Notes under the pieces: model-generated
What the model saw: only the letters and a program-made list of their open reading frames with translations
Told to the model about the DNA's origin: nothing
Databases searched by the model: none
Program-made: the position numbers and the translations under genes
In this document: in pieces, positions 23,812-35,000 of the stretch
Layout of the letters: the number at the start of each line of letters is the position of its first letter
Numbering within the stretch: position 1 is the first letter of the stretch
From: Mallotus nudiflorus
Taxonomy: Eukaryota > Streptophyta > Magnoliopsida > Malpighiales > Euphorbiaceae
Assembly (NCBI GenBank): GCA_947683625.1
Contig: CANTUR010000156.1
Span: forward strand, 1,426,001-1,490,000
Direction: 5' to 3'
DNA: 64,000 bases

Positions 23812-23972
23812 TGCATTGCCTCACCATTGAGGCGATTGCCTCTTTGATGAGGTGTCACCTCTTTAACTAAGGCATTAGCCTTAACAAGCTAATATAAAGG
23901 CATCGCCTAATCTCATTAAGTCATCACCTCTTCATATTAAGGTGTCACCTCTTCAATGAGGTGTCACCTCAT
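23812..23972. repeat. Array of short palindromes upstream of PMD pseudogene
   Basis: Near-perfect inverted repeats in close succession: GAGGCGATTGCCTC (23829-23842), GAGGTGTCACCTC (23849-23861 and 23958-23970), TAAGGCATTAGCCTTA (23868-23883, perfect eight-base... arms TAAGGC/GCCTTA) and AAGGTGTCACCTC (23939-23951). Related clusters lie at 6103, 26323, 36079 and 51505. Confidence 0.7.
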
Positions 23973-24059
23973 GGACAAAATACTGAACATCCTTTTTCAT
24001 TTTTTAAGAAAATTACATCAATATTCAACTTCTATATTTATCTTATAGCATAACACATA

Positions 24060-26086
24060 CACATTCAAAGGTGCTAAGAATTTTAGCGATGCTCAAGCTT
24101 ATTATGATGAGCTTATAAATGACATTAAAGACCATATACTAGATTTAAAGACTTCAATCTTACTCTCCTAGATACTCAAGGATGAACCAATTGCTAGTCT
24201 CTTCATGCTTTGATGGAGAGGTGGTTTGATACTACACATACATTCCACCTCTTATTTAGAGAATTCACTTTGGATCCCACCTCCTTTACTGCTATTACTG
24301 GTCTTGCATGTGTAGGAGATTCGTCCCTCTTGGCGTGAGCCTTCATTGAATGACACCAGATTGAGTGGCCTATATCGAGCTCCTCCTTAGCATGGTCCCA
24401 AACATGAAAGAGACTCATATTGTGAAGATTGACTCCATTTGAAATTGCTACACTCGTGCTAGAGTTTAGGCTGGCACCATAATTCATAAGATTGATCAAG
24501 TGGGTGGTGAGAGCTTTTCTAATTTACTTATTGGGCACCACCCTCTTTACTGACATTATCAATTCCAATTACCTAATATTCCTTATGCCACTACAGGGCT
24601 TGGATCAAGTGGCTTCTTATGATTAGGGCAGTTGTGCTCTTGCCTATTTGTATAAGGGCATGGACAAGGTAGTTCGAGGGGCTCAATAATTATGTGGTTT
24701 TTAGCATGCTTTTTATGGTACTTCTTACTTCTTCTTTTTTAACTTGTTAATTACTATGACTATTTACTAACAATTCCTTTTGTAAGTCTGGGCTTTGGAG
24801 CTTGAATTAATTCGTAGGATAGTTCATGTTATAGATGTTCCTTTCCCTACTTTAGAAAGATGGGGCTCTAGCCACACTATAAAGAGAGATTTCGCCCACG
24901 TGCACATCCATCTTGAGTCGCTAAACACACTAACATATGATGAGGTACCTACAAAACACAAAGTCACTGTTAATAGCATACAATCAAAAGACTTATTCCT
25001 ACTTACCTATTTTATATTTCCATAACTATGTTCATATTTATGGATTCCATAGGCTAGATGGACTCAACCTTGGTTCGCTTAAGACTGTTGTCCTTGAGGA
25101 GAGTCCTTCTTCATGGACCTGATTGTCGAGCTTGGTATCTTAATGAGTAGATCCTTTTATGGCATTAGGGTGCTCGAGTGAGATGCATCACCAAGTCCCC
25201 TCCTAGGAGCATTTTTGGACACATCAACTAGAGGACAATGAGATAAACCAGTCTCTTATAGGAGAATCAACCGATGATCACTAAGTGAGGTGCAAGGGTT
25301 GATATATAAACTTCATTTAGGCCCATTTTTTTTATTAATAGTACATATGTCTATTGCTTCTATTGCTTAGGTAAGTATCAAATTTTATATATTCAACTAT
25401 AATTGTCATGTTTTGACTTGATCTTCCATTTTCAGGTGGTGACCATAGGACATGTATTTCGAGCTAGACCTCCTACATAGGAGAGACCTCTCCAGTGTCC
25501 TTGCCCTGATCAGAGTGGCATAGGCACTTCAACTGGAGCACAACATGCCACAGCCTCCTCTAGTTCTAGCTTCTAGATATTAGTTGGCCATTTTACTCAT
25601 TCTCCTAACTTATTAGCTCAATGTTGGGTACCTCTATGAGAGTTATCTCATAATTTTTTTAATTTAAATAAGAATCTAACACCAGCATGTACTCCCAACA
25701 ACACCACACATGTAAGTACTTCTTCGACCTGCTTATTGCATTAGCTTAACAAGACATTAGTACTAATAATTCATTAATCATACAGATCTCTCTAGAGGTA
25801 GAGAGTATATGTATTGGTTGATTGAGGCTTAGCAGGGTTACCTAATAAGTGTTACACATTAGTAGAGGGTAAGGAAACTTCTTGTTTCTATATATATGCA
25901 TGCTTCTATGATTACTTACCTTAAGCTATGTTTGGACAAGACTGGGATAAGGTCAATTAGGCTAGGATCACTACTCTTTAGTGATAAGTTGCTCTTCTCC
26001 AGGTTGAGGATGATGACAATGGTACTAGAGGTAGTGGAGACGATGATGGAGATGATGCTGAGGCCATTGATCTAAAGGCTTCTTAG
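24060..26086 (+). pseudogene. Plant Mobile Domain (PMD/MAIN-like) pseudogene with introns
   Basis: Plus strand, opposite to both flanking Tat copies. Recognisable blocks: ERWFDTTHTFHLLFREFTLD (about 24213-24272), the typical PMD N-terminal block; WALELELIRRIVHVIDVPFP followed by IKRDFAHVHIHLESL (24789-24925); RRVLLHGPDCRAWYLNE (about 25097-25147); and an acidic tail EDDDNGTRGSGDDDGDDAE ending at TAG 26084-26086. Canonical-looking introns separate them: 24718-24786 (GT...AG), 25371-25435 (GTAAGT...TTTTCAG), 25712-25795 (GTAAGT...ACAG), and an acceptor at 26001-26002. Many stops and frame changes show it is dead. PMD proteins include MAIN/MAIL1 of Arabidopsis, involved in silencing; many family members are carried by transposons. 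Capture by the Tat lineage is inferred. Confidence 0.7.
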
Positions 26087-26315
26087 ACTAGGATCAAATC
26101 TTATTTTCACTACTATGATGTTGTTGATTTTACTGTGTTGACTTTATCCCACATTTTGGAATATTTATGCTTTATTTTGATTGAATATTCTAGAGTTTAT
26201 ATTTATTTCAACCAAGACTTTGAACAAGAATTTTAATCACATAAATCTCATTTTTATAGTTGAACTTTTCATTTGAAGAGTAATTAATCTTAACAAAATA
26301 GAAAAAATAATATGC
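26087..26315. other. Short AT-rich segment between PMD remnant and Tat copy B
   Basis: About 230 bases downstream of the PMD stop with possible polyadenylation-like A/T sequence (TTTATTTTGATTGAATATTC). No feature I can support beyond a likely 3' untranslated region. In copy A the corresponding part would be left of E1, outside the window. Confidence 0.3.
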
Positions 26316-26322
26316 CCCCTGC

Positions 26323-26440
26323 TAGTTGAAGATGGTTTGCCTCAATACTAAGGCATCACCTCAATGTGAAGAGGCCACAACCAATCACCGTTTAAGGTTA
26401 CAGTGTCGCCTGATTGGTGAGGTGACACTTCAGTGCCTCT
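26323..26440. repeat. Palindromic GAGGC/GCCTC motif cluster (copy B)
   Basis: Counterpart of 6103-6216: TAAGGCATCACCTCA, GGTGAGGTGACAC and similar half-palindromes, followed by a plus-strand TATA-like box (TTATAAATACC, near 26480). Confidence 0.55.
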
Positions 26441-26476
26441 TTTTAGTATGTATTTTCTTTTGAAAACCCTAATTTT

Positions 26477-26490
26477 TCTTATAAATACCT
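26477..26490 (+). promoter_or_regulatory. Putative antisense-ORF promoter TATA box
   Basis: TTCTTATAAATACCTC is preserved in both Tat copies (also near 6256-6270) about 40 bases downstream of the palindrome cluster and upstream of the plus-strand accessory ORF. Its conservation in two otherwise decayed copies supports, but does not prove, a promoter. Confidence 0.4.
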
Positions 26491-26559
26491 CAAACAACCA
26501 CTTTCTTTTGTGCCCTAAAACCTTTAATTACCTAGTTTACCATAATAAAAACCTTAAAA

Positions 26560-27790
26560 ATGATAGAAAAGAGTCCCAACCAATTGCAACTAGTGTTAAA
26601 AAGTCTGGATAGAGACACATGGGTGAAGTTGGAACCACTTTACTTGTCTATTTTTTTAACCTTGCATGTTAGGAGAATTAATTTTCCTTTCTTATACATT
26701 GTAGCTCAATTTTAGGATCATAGTAAATATGTCTTGTGGTTCAAATAGTTTTAAAATATGCCTTTAGCCTAAGGAATTTAGGGCTATTTTAGGTTATCAG
26801 AAGACTCTGCTTGCCAAATTACTGTTCCTTAGGTTGGGACCTACCCCAGATTTACATTTTATTCATAATCAAATGGCTCGGCTATTTAATCTTTATCCCA
26901 ATCATCTCTTCACCATATTTTTAGGACAAAGATTCTAATGGAATTTTTTTAACTGTTGCCACAACCATAAATAATAGAGAAGTTTACTGGCCCCAAATGA
27001 TTGCTCTTTACTTGTACACTCAATTTTTGCTTATCTATCATTTTGGTAACTATGACTTCCAAGTTCTCCACTTTCGATCAAGTAGAATCAGGACTTAACC
27101 TATTACCACTTATTCTAGTGGAAATTATCATTGGGCTAGACAACTGTTTAAAAACCAGGTGCTTCTCTAGGAGCCAATTACTATTGGAAGTTAGCCTTTT
27201 CCTTCTTTCTTTTCATTATTATTATATTTTTTCTTCTTTTTTTGAGGCTTGATTTTAAGAGAAATCAAAACTACTTAAGCCTCCTAGAGACATCACTCAT
27301 TATAGGGCAAAGCACTATCATACTAGAAGACTATAACTGATGCCGAAGGATGTTAAAAATTGGTTGGCCACATTTCTTGACACTGAAGTTCAATGGATGT
27401 GTTTATGGTGAAGACTGAATCATAACCATTATATCCTACACATATTATGTTCCTATAGTAGGACTATATATTATTATAATCCTGCTTATTTCTATCGCCA
27501 ATATAGGATGAAGCAGATAATTATAGGGCCAGTACATGAATTTGAGTCAGGGCCCCTTACTTAGAATTTCTTGGATAATTTAGTTGTAACTTGGCCTCAT
27601 AGAATCATTCAAAGAAATATTATCTATGAAGTAGGTCTGTCTACTAATGACCAGTACAAGGAATGGATTCAACTTCAACAAAAAAGAAAAAGATGAGTTT
27701 ATAAAAGACAAAAAGACCAGAGAACTTCATTCATCAAGTGTTGAGGGTAGAAGAAAAGAAAAAGAAATTAGTTCTTGAAACTCAATCCAT
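26560..27790 (+). pseudogene. Antisense accessory ORF remnant of Tat copy B
   Basis: Plus-strand frames, broken by stops, give EVYWPQMIALYLYTQFLLI (about 26980-27036), PLILVEIIIGLDNCLKT (27106-27156), HYRAKHYHTRRL (about 27300-27335), VKNWLATFLDTEVQWMC, TYYNP-like, FYRQY and MKQIIIGPVHEFE (about 27490-27545), and NFLDNLVVTW then YKEWIQLQQKRKR (about 27655-27690). Shared with copy A. The LVEIIIGLDNCL block resembles the LAETxRAL core of DUF7745-like plant transposon ORFs, and the RQY...IIxxP block resembles the late part of PMD-type proteins. Family assignment is tentative. Function of such antisense ORFs is not established. Confidence 0.5.
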
Positions 27791-28140
27791 ATTTGCTTTT
27801 TGCTTGATATCATTTCCTTTTGGTTAGTCAATTTGAAATAAGCATTTTATACAACATTTAATTGTAATAAAGGCAAATCATTTCATTTAATTTAAGAATA
27901 AATGACTATACATTTCACTTTTAACATAACTCATGTCATTATATGGCTTGCCCTTACAAATTTTTCAACTAATTATTTTTCCCCCTCTCTCCCCTTTTAT
28001 ATGTCCTTAATTTTTACACGGGCCACCTTTTCAAGGTTTTCAACCTAGTAAGACCTTTATTTTATTATTTTTTAATTTTTTCATCTCTAATTTTTTCCTA
28101 AACAACCTCTTTTAAGATTTTCTCTTTAGTGAGACATTAT
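27791..28140. other. Spacer between antisense ORF and integrase, copy B
   Basis: Homologous to 7561-8140. T-rich on the plus strand with a short phrase CAAGGTTTTCAACCTAGTAA. No coding frame supported. Confidence 0.35.
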
Positions 28141-29290
28141 ATAAAATACTTTTTGAGCTTATCTAGATTAATAGGCTCCTAGAACTCATTTTCTTCTAAA
28201 TCATATAGAATAGTAGCACCCTTAGAAAATAGCTTCTTTACTAGATAAGGACTTTCCCAATTTGGCTTGAACAAACCTCTTGAATCAGTCATAATTGGTT
28301 TGGTAAGCTTTAGCACTAAATCTTCTTCCTTAATTTTTCCTGGCTTAACCTTCTTATTATAAGCCTGGGCTATCCTCTTTTGATATACTTATGAGTAGTA
28401 CATGGCTTTTATTCTCTTCTTATCTAATAACATTAGCTAAGCCAATATGCTCTCCACCCACTGATGCTTAGGAATTTTGGACTTCAGTAAAACCTGTAAT
28501 GACTAAATCTTCACTTCTATCAACAATATAGCTTCACACCCATATACCAAGGAATACAGAGTGACCCTAGTCGATGTTCTAGTAGTCGTCATGTATTCCC
28601 ACAATGCAAATTGTAGATAATCCACCCAATCCCTATAATTTTCCATCATTTTAGCCAGAATCCTTTTCATATTTTTATTTGTAGCTTCAACTGCACTATT
28701 TGCTTGCAGTCTACACAGAGACAATATATGGTGTTCAGTTTTTTCCCCTTTAATTAGGGAGCTATTTTTGCTCAAAATTGAACACCATTATCAATGGCAA
28801 CATGATGGGGCAACCCGTATCTATAGATTATGTTCCTTTTAATAAACCTTGCCATTTATTTTAAACCGACAGTAGCATATGATCTTGCTTTTACCCATTT
28901 GGAGAAATAATCAATGGCCACCATAATATAATGATGACCATTTAATGCTTTCAGTCTTATCATCCCTATGATATCTATTCCCCAAACCATAAATAGCCAA
29001 AGTGAAGTCATTCCCTAAAGTTCCATGGAAGGTAAATGATTAACATCATCATATGCTTGGCAATTATGACTCTTTTTCATAAATTTTACATAATTTATTT
29101 CCATTGTTAGCCATAAGTAACCCTAACGCATTATTTTCTTTTCTAAGACCTTCTTATTCATATACAGCCCATAAAATCCTTCATGGATTGCTTCCATGAG
29201 CTTCTGAGCTTTATTTTTACCCATACATCTCAAATGCACCCTAGTTAGATTCTTTTGTATAACATCCCATTATGAACAATGAATTGTTAT
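28140..29290 (-). pseudogene. Tat copy B integrase remnant
   Basis: The best stretch is an open frame at 28503-28775: SAVEATNKNMKRILAKM, YRDWVDYLQFALWEY and STRVTLYSLVYGCEAILLIE. This is the end of the integrase core (the Glu of the DDE triad precedes ATNK) and the start of its C-terminal domain in Tat-type elements. The upstream core and zinc-binding region (to about 29290) is readable only in fragments. When functional, this enzyme inserts the element's cDNA into the chromosome. Copy A has the same region at 8140-9150. Confidence 0.75.
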
Positions 29291-30290
29291 GACAACATTC
29301 TCAGAGACATCCTTTCTTTCTTATCAGCATCTTCAAGAAATTAACCCATTTCCAAATACTGTTATAGATAATGAAACTATGGCTTTTTAATGGTATCAAC
29401 TAGCATCACCCTTATCTCTTTGTGACAAAGGGTTTAAGATTTCAATAGAATAATGGGCTTGATTTCTATTTGCTTCCTGCCTTCCAACATTGAAGCTAAA
29501 GTAGTTAATGCATCAACCACTTGATTTTCTTCTCATGGCAAATAAATGAACTTGCATTGAGTAAAAGATAGTAAAATAGTAACTAAGTAATCCTAGTACA
29601 ACCGCAACCTATCTTCCTTCACTTCTCATTCCTTTGAAGCTTGCTTTATTACCAGCATAGAGTCTACATAAACTATAACCTCTTCTGACCTCACACATCG
29701 CAACACTTCTAAACTAAAAATGCAAGCTTCATACTCAGCTTGATTTTTTGTAACATCAAATTCTAATCTTTTAACCATTGAGATCATTTCCCCCTTTGGA
29801 ATGATAAGAATTACACCAATACCTATTGCTTTTTATTAATTGTACCATCAAAGTGCACACTCCAACCCTGGATCTCTATTGCCCCAAATGCTCATTTAAA
29901 AATTCTACCTCATATTATTATTCATTATCTACTAGATTCTAAGCTAAGAAGTCTATTACTACTTTTCCTTTTATAACTTATTTTTAATAAGCAAGACCAA
30001 CCACTTGGCCAATTTCCTAGTGAGTGATGGAGTCTATTGAAGGTATCTAAAAGGATTATGTTTAAAGACTGTTTGAACTCAATAAGATTAAAAATAGTGC
30101 TAAAGCTTCTTAGTGGCCCATATCATAATTAAACATATCTTCTCAATTAGATTGTAGTTGGCTTCATAGGTTACAAATTTCTTACTCAAATAGTACACTA
30201 CATGTTTGGCCCTTCCTTCCCCTTTTTCAACTAACATTGCCCTAACTGCTTCCTTTTTAATAGCTAGATCAAGAATCAGAGGCTTTCCTA
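29290..30290 (-). pseudogene. Tat copy B RNase H remnant, with empty E2 site
   Basis: Minus-strand RNase H-like sequence. WSVHFDGTIN at about 29846-29875 carries the first catalytic Asp of the second RNase H domain typical of Tat elements, and the RT-linked RNase H remnant lies at about 29990-30290. Frames are broken. At 30283-30287 the sequence GGCTTTCCTAGTCTC runs uninterrupted where copy A carries E2. Confidence 0.6.
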
Positions 30291-31140
30291 GTCTCTTTAT
30301 TGTATTACTAGAGGATTTATTAGATAATTCTTGATGGTCTCAAAAGCTTACTGACACCTATCACCTTAGACTATAGGGTGATTCTTCCTTAGAAGTTTAA
30401 AAATTGGCTCATAAATAAAGGTCAATTTAGTTATGAACCTATTAATATACTATAACCATCTAATAATCCCCTCACTTCTTTCTTAATCTTTGGTGTAGGC
30501 ATCTTGCTAATTGATTTAATCTTATCCAGATCCACCTTAAACCCCCTCTAACTAATTATATGCTTCAATAGTTTCCCTGAAGTTACTATGAACACACACT
30601 TCTTTATATTCAATCTAAGATTGTACCTTTCTACCTTAACTAGGAACTTATTTAAAGCCTCAAAATTTCCTTCTCGGGTCAAAGATTTCACCATCATGTC
30701 ATCCATATGTACTTTTATCTCATTGTGGATCATATCGTGTAGCCAAGTCATGGCCATCCTTTGATAAGTAGCTTTTGCATTCTTTAACCCAAAAGGCATG
30801 ACCAAATAATACTAAATACCTCATTTAGTGCTAAAAGACATTTTTAGTTTATCAATTAATGTCATCATGATATGATTGTACCCTAAAAAGCCATCTATAA
30901 ATAAGTACATAGCACTTGAAGATGCACTATCAACTAATGTGTTTATATGAGGTAAGGGAAAATCATCCTTCAAGCAAGCCTTACTTAAATCCCTATAATC
31001 TGCACACATCTTGACACTTCCATTTTTCTTAGGGACTAAAAATATGTTGGTTAACCATTGGGTGTCCTATACGGCTTCCAAGAACTTTTCTTTCGGCTGG
31101 TTTTCAACTTCCTCCTTAATTAAGAGAGCCCATTCTAGTT
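30291..31140 (-). pseudogene. Tat copy B reverse transcriptase remnant
   Basis: Minus-strand RT in two open pieces. 31009-30821 reads MCADYRDLSKA, DDFPLPHINTLVD and DGFLGYNHIMM; 30805-30548 reads MVMPFGLKNAKATYQRM, the active-site block VHMDDMMVKS and KKCVFIVTSGKLL. Motif order and the MPFGLKNA...DDM-VKS wording are those of Tat/Ogre-type RT. The aspartate pair is still present; the upstream frame is broken. About 90% similar by eye to copy A. Confidence 0.85.
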
Positions 31141-32600
31141 TTAATATTATTTTTTTTATCAGTGTAATATGAGGATACGTAGAAATTCTATGTTATGTGA
31201 TCTCTCTGTTAATTTCTAGCATATCCCAGTAACCCCAATCATATACTTTTTGTCTTTTTATTAATATTTCTTTCATTTTTTTAAATTCTTTAGGAGTTAA
31301 ATTAGAAGTAATCAATATATTTTGAGGGTTATCATTCATGCCTAAATTAAATGATTTAGTAATGTCAAATATATATAAGAAATGATCATCATTATCAGAA
31401 TAACCATTATGAAACACATCACACAAGTAAGTAAAGTTGAATTTCATTACATTAACTTTAGGAAAAAAATAAATGATAATTTTTAAATAAGTTGACAAGT
31501 GAAACATCAAAGTTGTCATAAAAATATTAACAATAGAGTTATAGACGAACGTCTTAAAGTCTGTCTCCTCTTTCTGACCATCAACATCCTTTAGCTCCAT
31601 AGTAGTAACATCCTCCTTAGATTCTTAACCCATGACCATTTCTTCCATTGTTATCTCCTCAGCAATAGGTTTCTTACCCCATTCACGTATGTAGCAAATA
31701 TCTCAAATCCTGTGACCAGTTTTCTAGCCATCATCAAAGGTTCATGAGTCCCATCTAAGGATAGCCAATGCCTTCTTTCATAAACCTTTCCTATAGTGCC
31801 CTTTTTTTTAGTTCCATTTTCATTATCTTCTTTGAAATCTTTAGCCCTATGATACCCTATTCCATACTTCAGAATTGGCACATTCTATTCCATAAACTTT
31901 GACGGTCCAATATAATTCTTCCCCAATCCTAGACTAGGCATAAATTTCATGTTTCTCATTATACTCATGACTTTCTCATCTATTTCATCCTCATACAGCA
32001 TATAGACCTCAAAGTTGGGACTTATAGGAATTTCCTTTTGAGTCAGCTGTAGAGCAACAATAGCAACCTCAATTTTTACTGAAATAGTAACCACTTTTCT
32101 CTCATATGGAAATTTGATCTTTTGGTGCATAATTGACCGTACTCCTCTTAAAGGATGAAACCATGGCCTCCTAAGAAGAATGAAAAAGATAACTAGGATG
32201 CCAATTACATGAAAGTTAACCCATGTCTTAATGGGTCATGTCTTAAGTAGGGTTCTAAAATTTTCCTCAATAGGCCTCTTTATGTCATCATAGGCCTTAA
32301 TAATCATATAAGATGGTTTCAAATCAACCACAGCCAATCCCAACTTTGGTAGAATTTTCAAAGTGCACACATTGATTGTAAAACCATTGTCTACCACTAC
32401 ACATCAAGTCAGCTTTCCATTCACTTTAGCCTTAATGAATAAGACCTTATGGTGGTCTCTACCCTCCAAAGGTAGATCATCATCAATGAACATAGTAGCT
32501 CTTTGAGGGCTCTCTATTAATGAACTTATCATCTATTTAGGAGTATCACCCATAGGGATTTTCTTCTGATCGAAAGCCAAAACAAGTGCTTCCATATAGG
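31141..32600 (-). pseudogene. Tat copy B protease and protease-RT linker remnant
   Basis: The protease core is readable at about 32340-32410 as VVVDNGFTINVCTLKILP, where DNG replaces the DTG/DSG of other aspartic proteases, as in Tat elements. The sequence continues through KTWVNFHVIGI, a glycine-patch-like MPSLGLGKNYIGPSKF (near 31900) and linker frames at 32130-31885, 31881-31651 and 31600-31193. Copy A retains only the part after about 32110. Confidence 0.7.
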
Positions 32601-34180
32601 CTTTGGAATGCATGACAATTTCCCAAACACTAGCAATAACCTTTTTTTCTTCCTTCGATTCCCCTTTTAAATCCTTTTTTTTTTTCATTTTTGACCTCAG
32701 TATGTGCTACAAGTTTTTCTTTATCCTCCAACTCTTTTTATTCTTCAACTTTCTTAGCTGGTTTACTCTTCCTCTACTCATCACTATCCTATATGTCAAT
32801 TTGTCCTTTTTCTTCTTTATTTAAAGTCCAAATATCTAGGACATTAACAGTCAGCTCTATAGGTTACTCCTTTAGATTTAGGCTTTTTGGTTGTAGGTTA
32901 GGTTTTGGAAAGTGGGGGTGGCATCAATAAAGGTGTTAAGGACTTTTTCCTCTATCAAGCCAGTGTTAATCATAAGGACTAATAGATTCAATGGTGGGAC
33001 ATTTTGATAGTTAGGTAAAGGGTTTCTTTAGGATTTTAGTTTCTTGGTTTTTAGGTTAGTTATCTTTCCTAAATCAACTAAGTTTTAGATCTTGTATTTT
33101 AATTTGGTGTAGTTGTCAGTATCATGTCTAATGACTTGATGGAACTTATAGTAGAGTTTTGGGTTGGCATTTGGGAAAGGTTATTTTTGGTTAAAGGTTG
33201 TAATAGGTTTTTCTTAATTAGCTTCTCTAGTACTTTTGAAAGAGGTTTTCCTAAATTAAAGAACCTTCAAGGCTGCCTAATGGCATTGATATGTACATTA
33301 CTACTTGAACTTATTCCATCTTTACCCTAGATCTCCCTCTAAAGAGTTTCCTCTCTTTTGCTAAATCAGACTCTTTTTGAACCTTAAATCTGTATAGTTC
33401 TTTAAAATTCTGGACCTCTAAGTCTTTTAACTTTTTTTTTACAAAGGCATAATACACCCTTCCATAACTATTATTAGCTAGTCAACTTCAGCAGGCATGT
33501 GCCTCATATATGCCAGTTTTCCTCTCCACCTGGTCAAGTAATCAATAAAAGATTCAATGAACCTCTGCTTGGTATTCTATAGATCTTTTAGAGACACCTC
33601 TATTTAGGCATTGAGATTGTACTACTTAATGAATGTAGCACACAACTCCTTCCAATTAATCTGGACATGTGATTCCAAGGCATAGTACCATATGATTGGT
33701 GCCCTTTCTGAAAGGAAACTGCTTAAAGATTTAGGCCTTTAGGTATATATATGAATTATCAATACTAATGTGCTTCTTCATGTAAAGGAACTTGAATTTT
33801 TGAGGTAAGGGATCATTATCACCCTCCAAGTTCAAATCAGTGCAATCCATTAAAGCAGCAATTTCATTTTCTTTCATCATCATATGCACTTGTGTTATAG
33901 CCTTGGTCATATTCTTATCCTAATAAGTCTTTTCCATAATTTTAGAGAGATCTAAATTCAACCAACTGGTTGGATCTACTAACACGATATCCAAATTATC
34001 TTTATCTTTCTCTTAAGGCTTTATAGATGTCTGAGCATCAAAGTTAATTGGGTGACCCAACTGTTTCTCCCTGAGAAATCATGTCACCTCTCTTATCATC
34101 TCCTACATTATTGATCGAGTCTCAATAAATAACTCTTCTTTCAATTGTGCCTTGAAAGCTTTGGGATCAAAACTTGCCAT
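32601..34180 (-). pseudogene. Tat copy B gag remnant
   Basis: The probable gag ATG is at 34178-34180 (minus strand), followed by ASFDPKAFKAQLKEELFIE. Downstream, blocks recall Tat-type gag: DCTDLNLEGDNDPLPQKFKF (about 33795-33860) and KDLEVQNFKELYRFKVQKE followed by DLAKERKLF (33340-33435). The 3' part (about 32601-33330) is low-complexity and frame-broken, and would lead into protease. Capsid protein function is inferred from position and these motifs. Confidence 0.65.
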
Positions 34181-34981
34181 TATTAATATTTCTGTGTTCT
34201 TGACCAAGCGACTTATGTTAGAGTGTGTCCAAGTGAAAGATTAAGGTGGATCTATATTTGCAACCACCATGGGTTAATAATATGCATGGCATGTATGAAT
34301 GAAATGCAAGTCCATTTTTATTTTTATATTTAAAAAGAAAATATGCAAATAAACTATTCACAAATTGCATAGAAACAATAATTAATTCATGAATACTTCC
34401 ACCTTTATTTCTCCCATACATGTTCGATGGTGATGTTTTGTCTTAGGACTTTTTGGTCTTGATTTTGATTATTAATGGCGATAATAAAATGACGTATGCA
34501 AGAAAACTCTTAAGATGACACAAATAAGTAACAATTCCTTTAAATAAAATCATGGTCCATCATAATGGGCTAATAGGTATGAAAGGCCCAATTTAATATG
34601 GTCTTCATTATGATGGGTCCAAATTTCATCCTAAGAACTACTATATGGTATCAATCATATGCATTTTTAGGAAAATCTAAGGTTGCTAAGTCACTACATG
34701 GGTGGAGTCTTAGGTAAAAAGGCTTCAGCTCCCACAGTGATATACCCCCACTACGTCTCCCTACTCAAAGGTCCGTGCATCATGGGTAAGTACATGTTAT
34801 GAGTGACAATAGCCAAATACCTTACCACTAGGTTTAAGTGAAACATAAGTAGAAAAATAATGAATATCATCGAGTTATTCGGGACTAAGTGCTAATTGTA
34901 TGAAAAGTGTTATGATTGTAAAAGAAATAATTAAACAATCAAAAGTGATAAAACACAAAACACTTGGAATCATTTTCTCTA
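34181..34981 (-). other. Tat copy B untranslated leader
   Basis: About 800 bases between gag start and primer site, low in coding signal, with C/A-rich words (GGCCCAATTTAATATGG). An 800-base leader is long but usual for Tat elements. Confidence 0.5.
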
Positions 34982-34999
34982 TTCCCAGTGCAGTCACCA
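34982..34999 (-). other. Tat copy B primer-binding site
   Basis: Minus strand TGGTGACTGCACTGGGAA directly after a TTACA-ending LTR (one-base spacer). It starts with the obligatory TGG complementary to tRNA CCA ends. It resembles the TGGCGACTC...CTGGGGA wording found at this place in many Tat elements; the tRNA is not identified. Confidence 0.65.
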
Positions 35000-35000
35000 C

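Noticed and set aside
23812..23972. Palindrome array considered as a CRISPR-like or satellite array
   Set aside because: Units are not identical, spacing is irregular, and the context is a plant genome with no cas genes. Better seen as inverted-repeat motifs of Tat-related sequence.
32603..32930. Plus-strand Phe/Ser-rich frames
   Set aside because: Opposite strand of an A-rich, Lys-rich gag region of Tat copy B; no conserved peptide.
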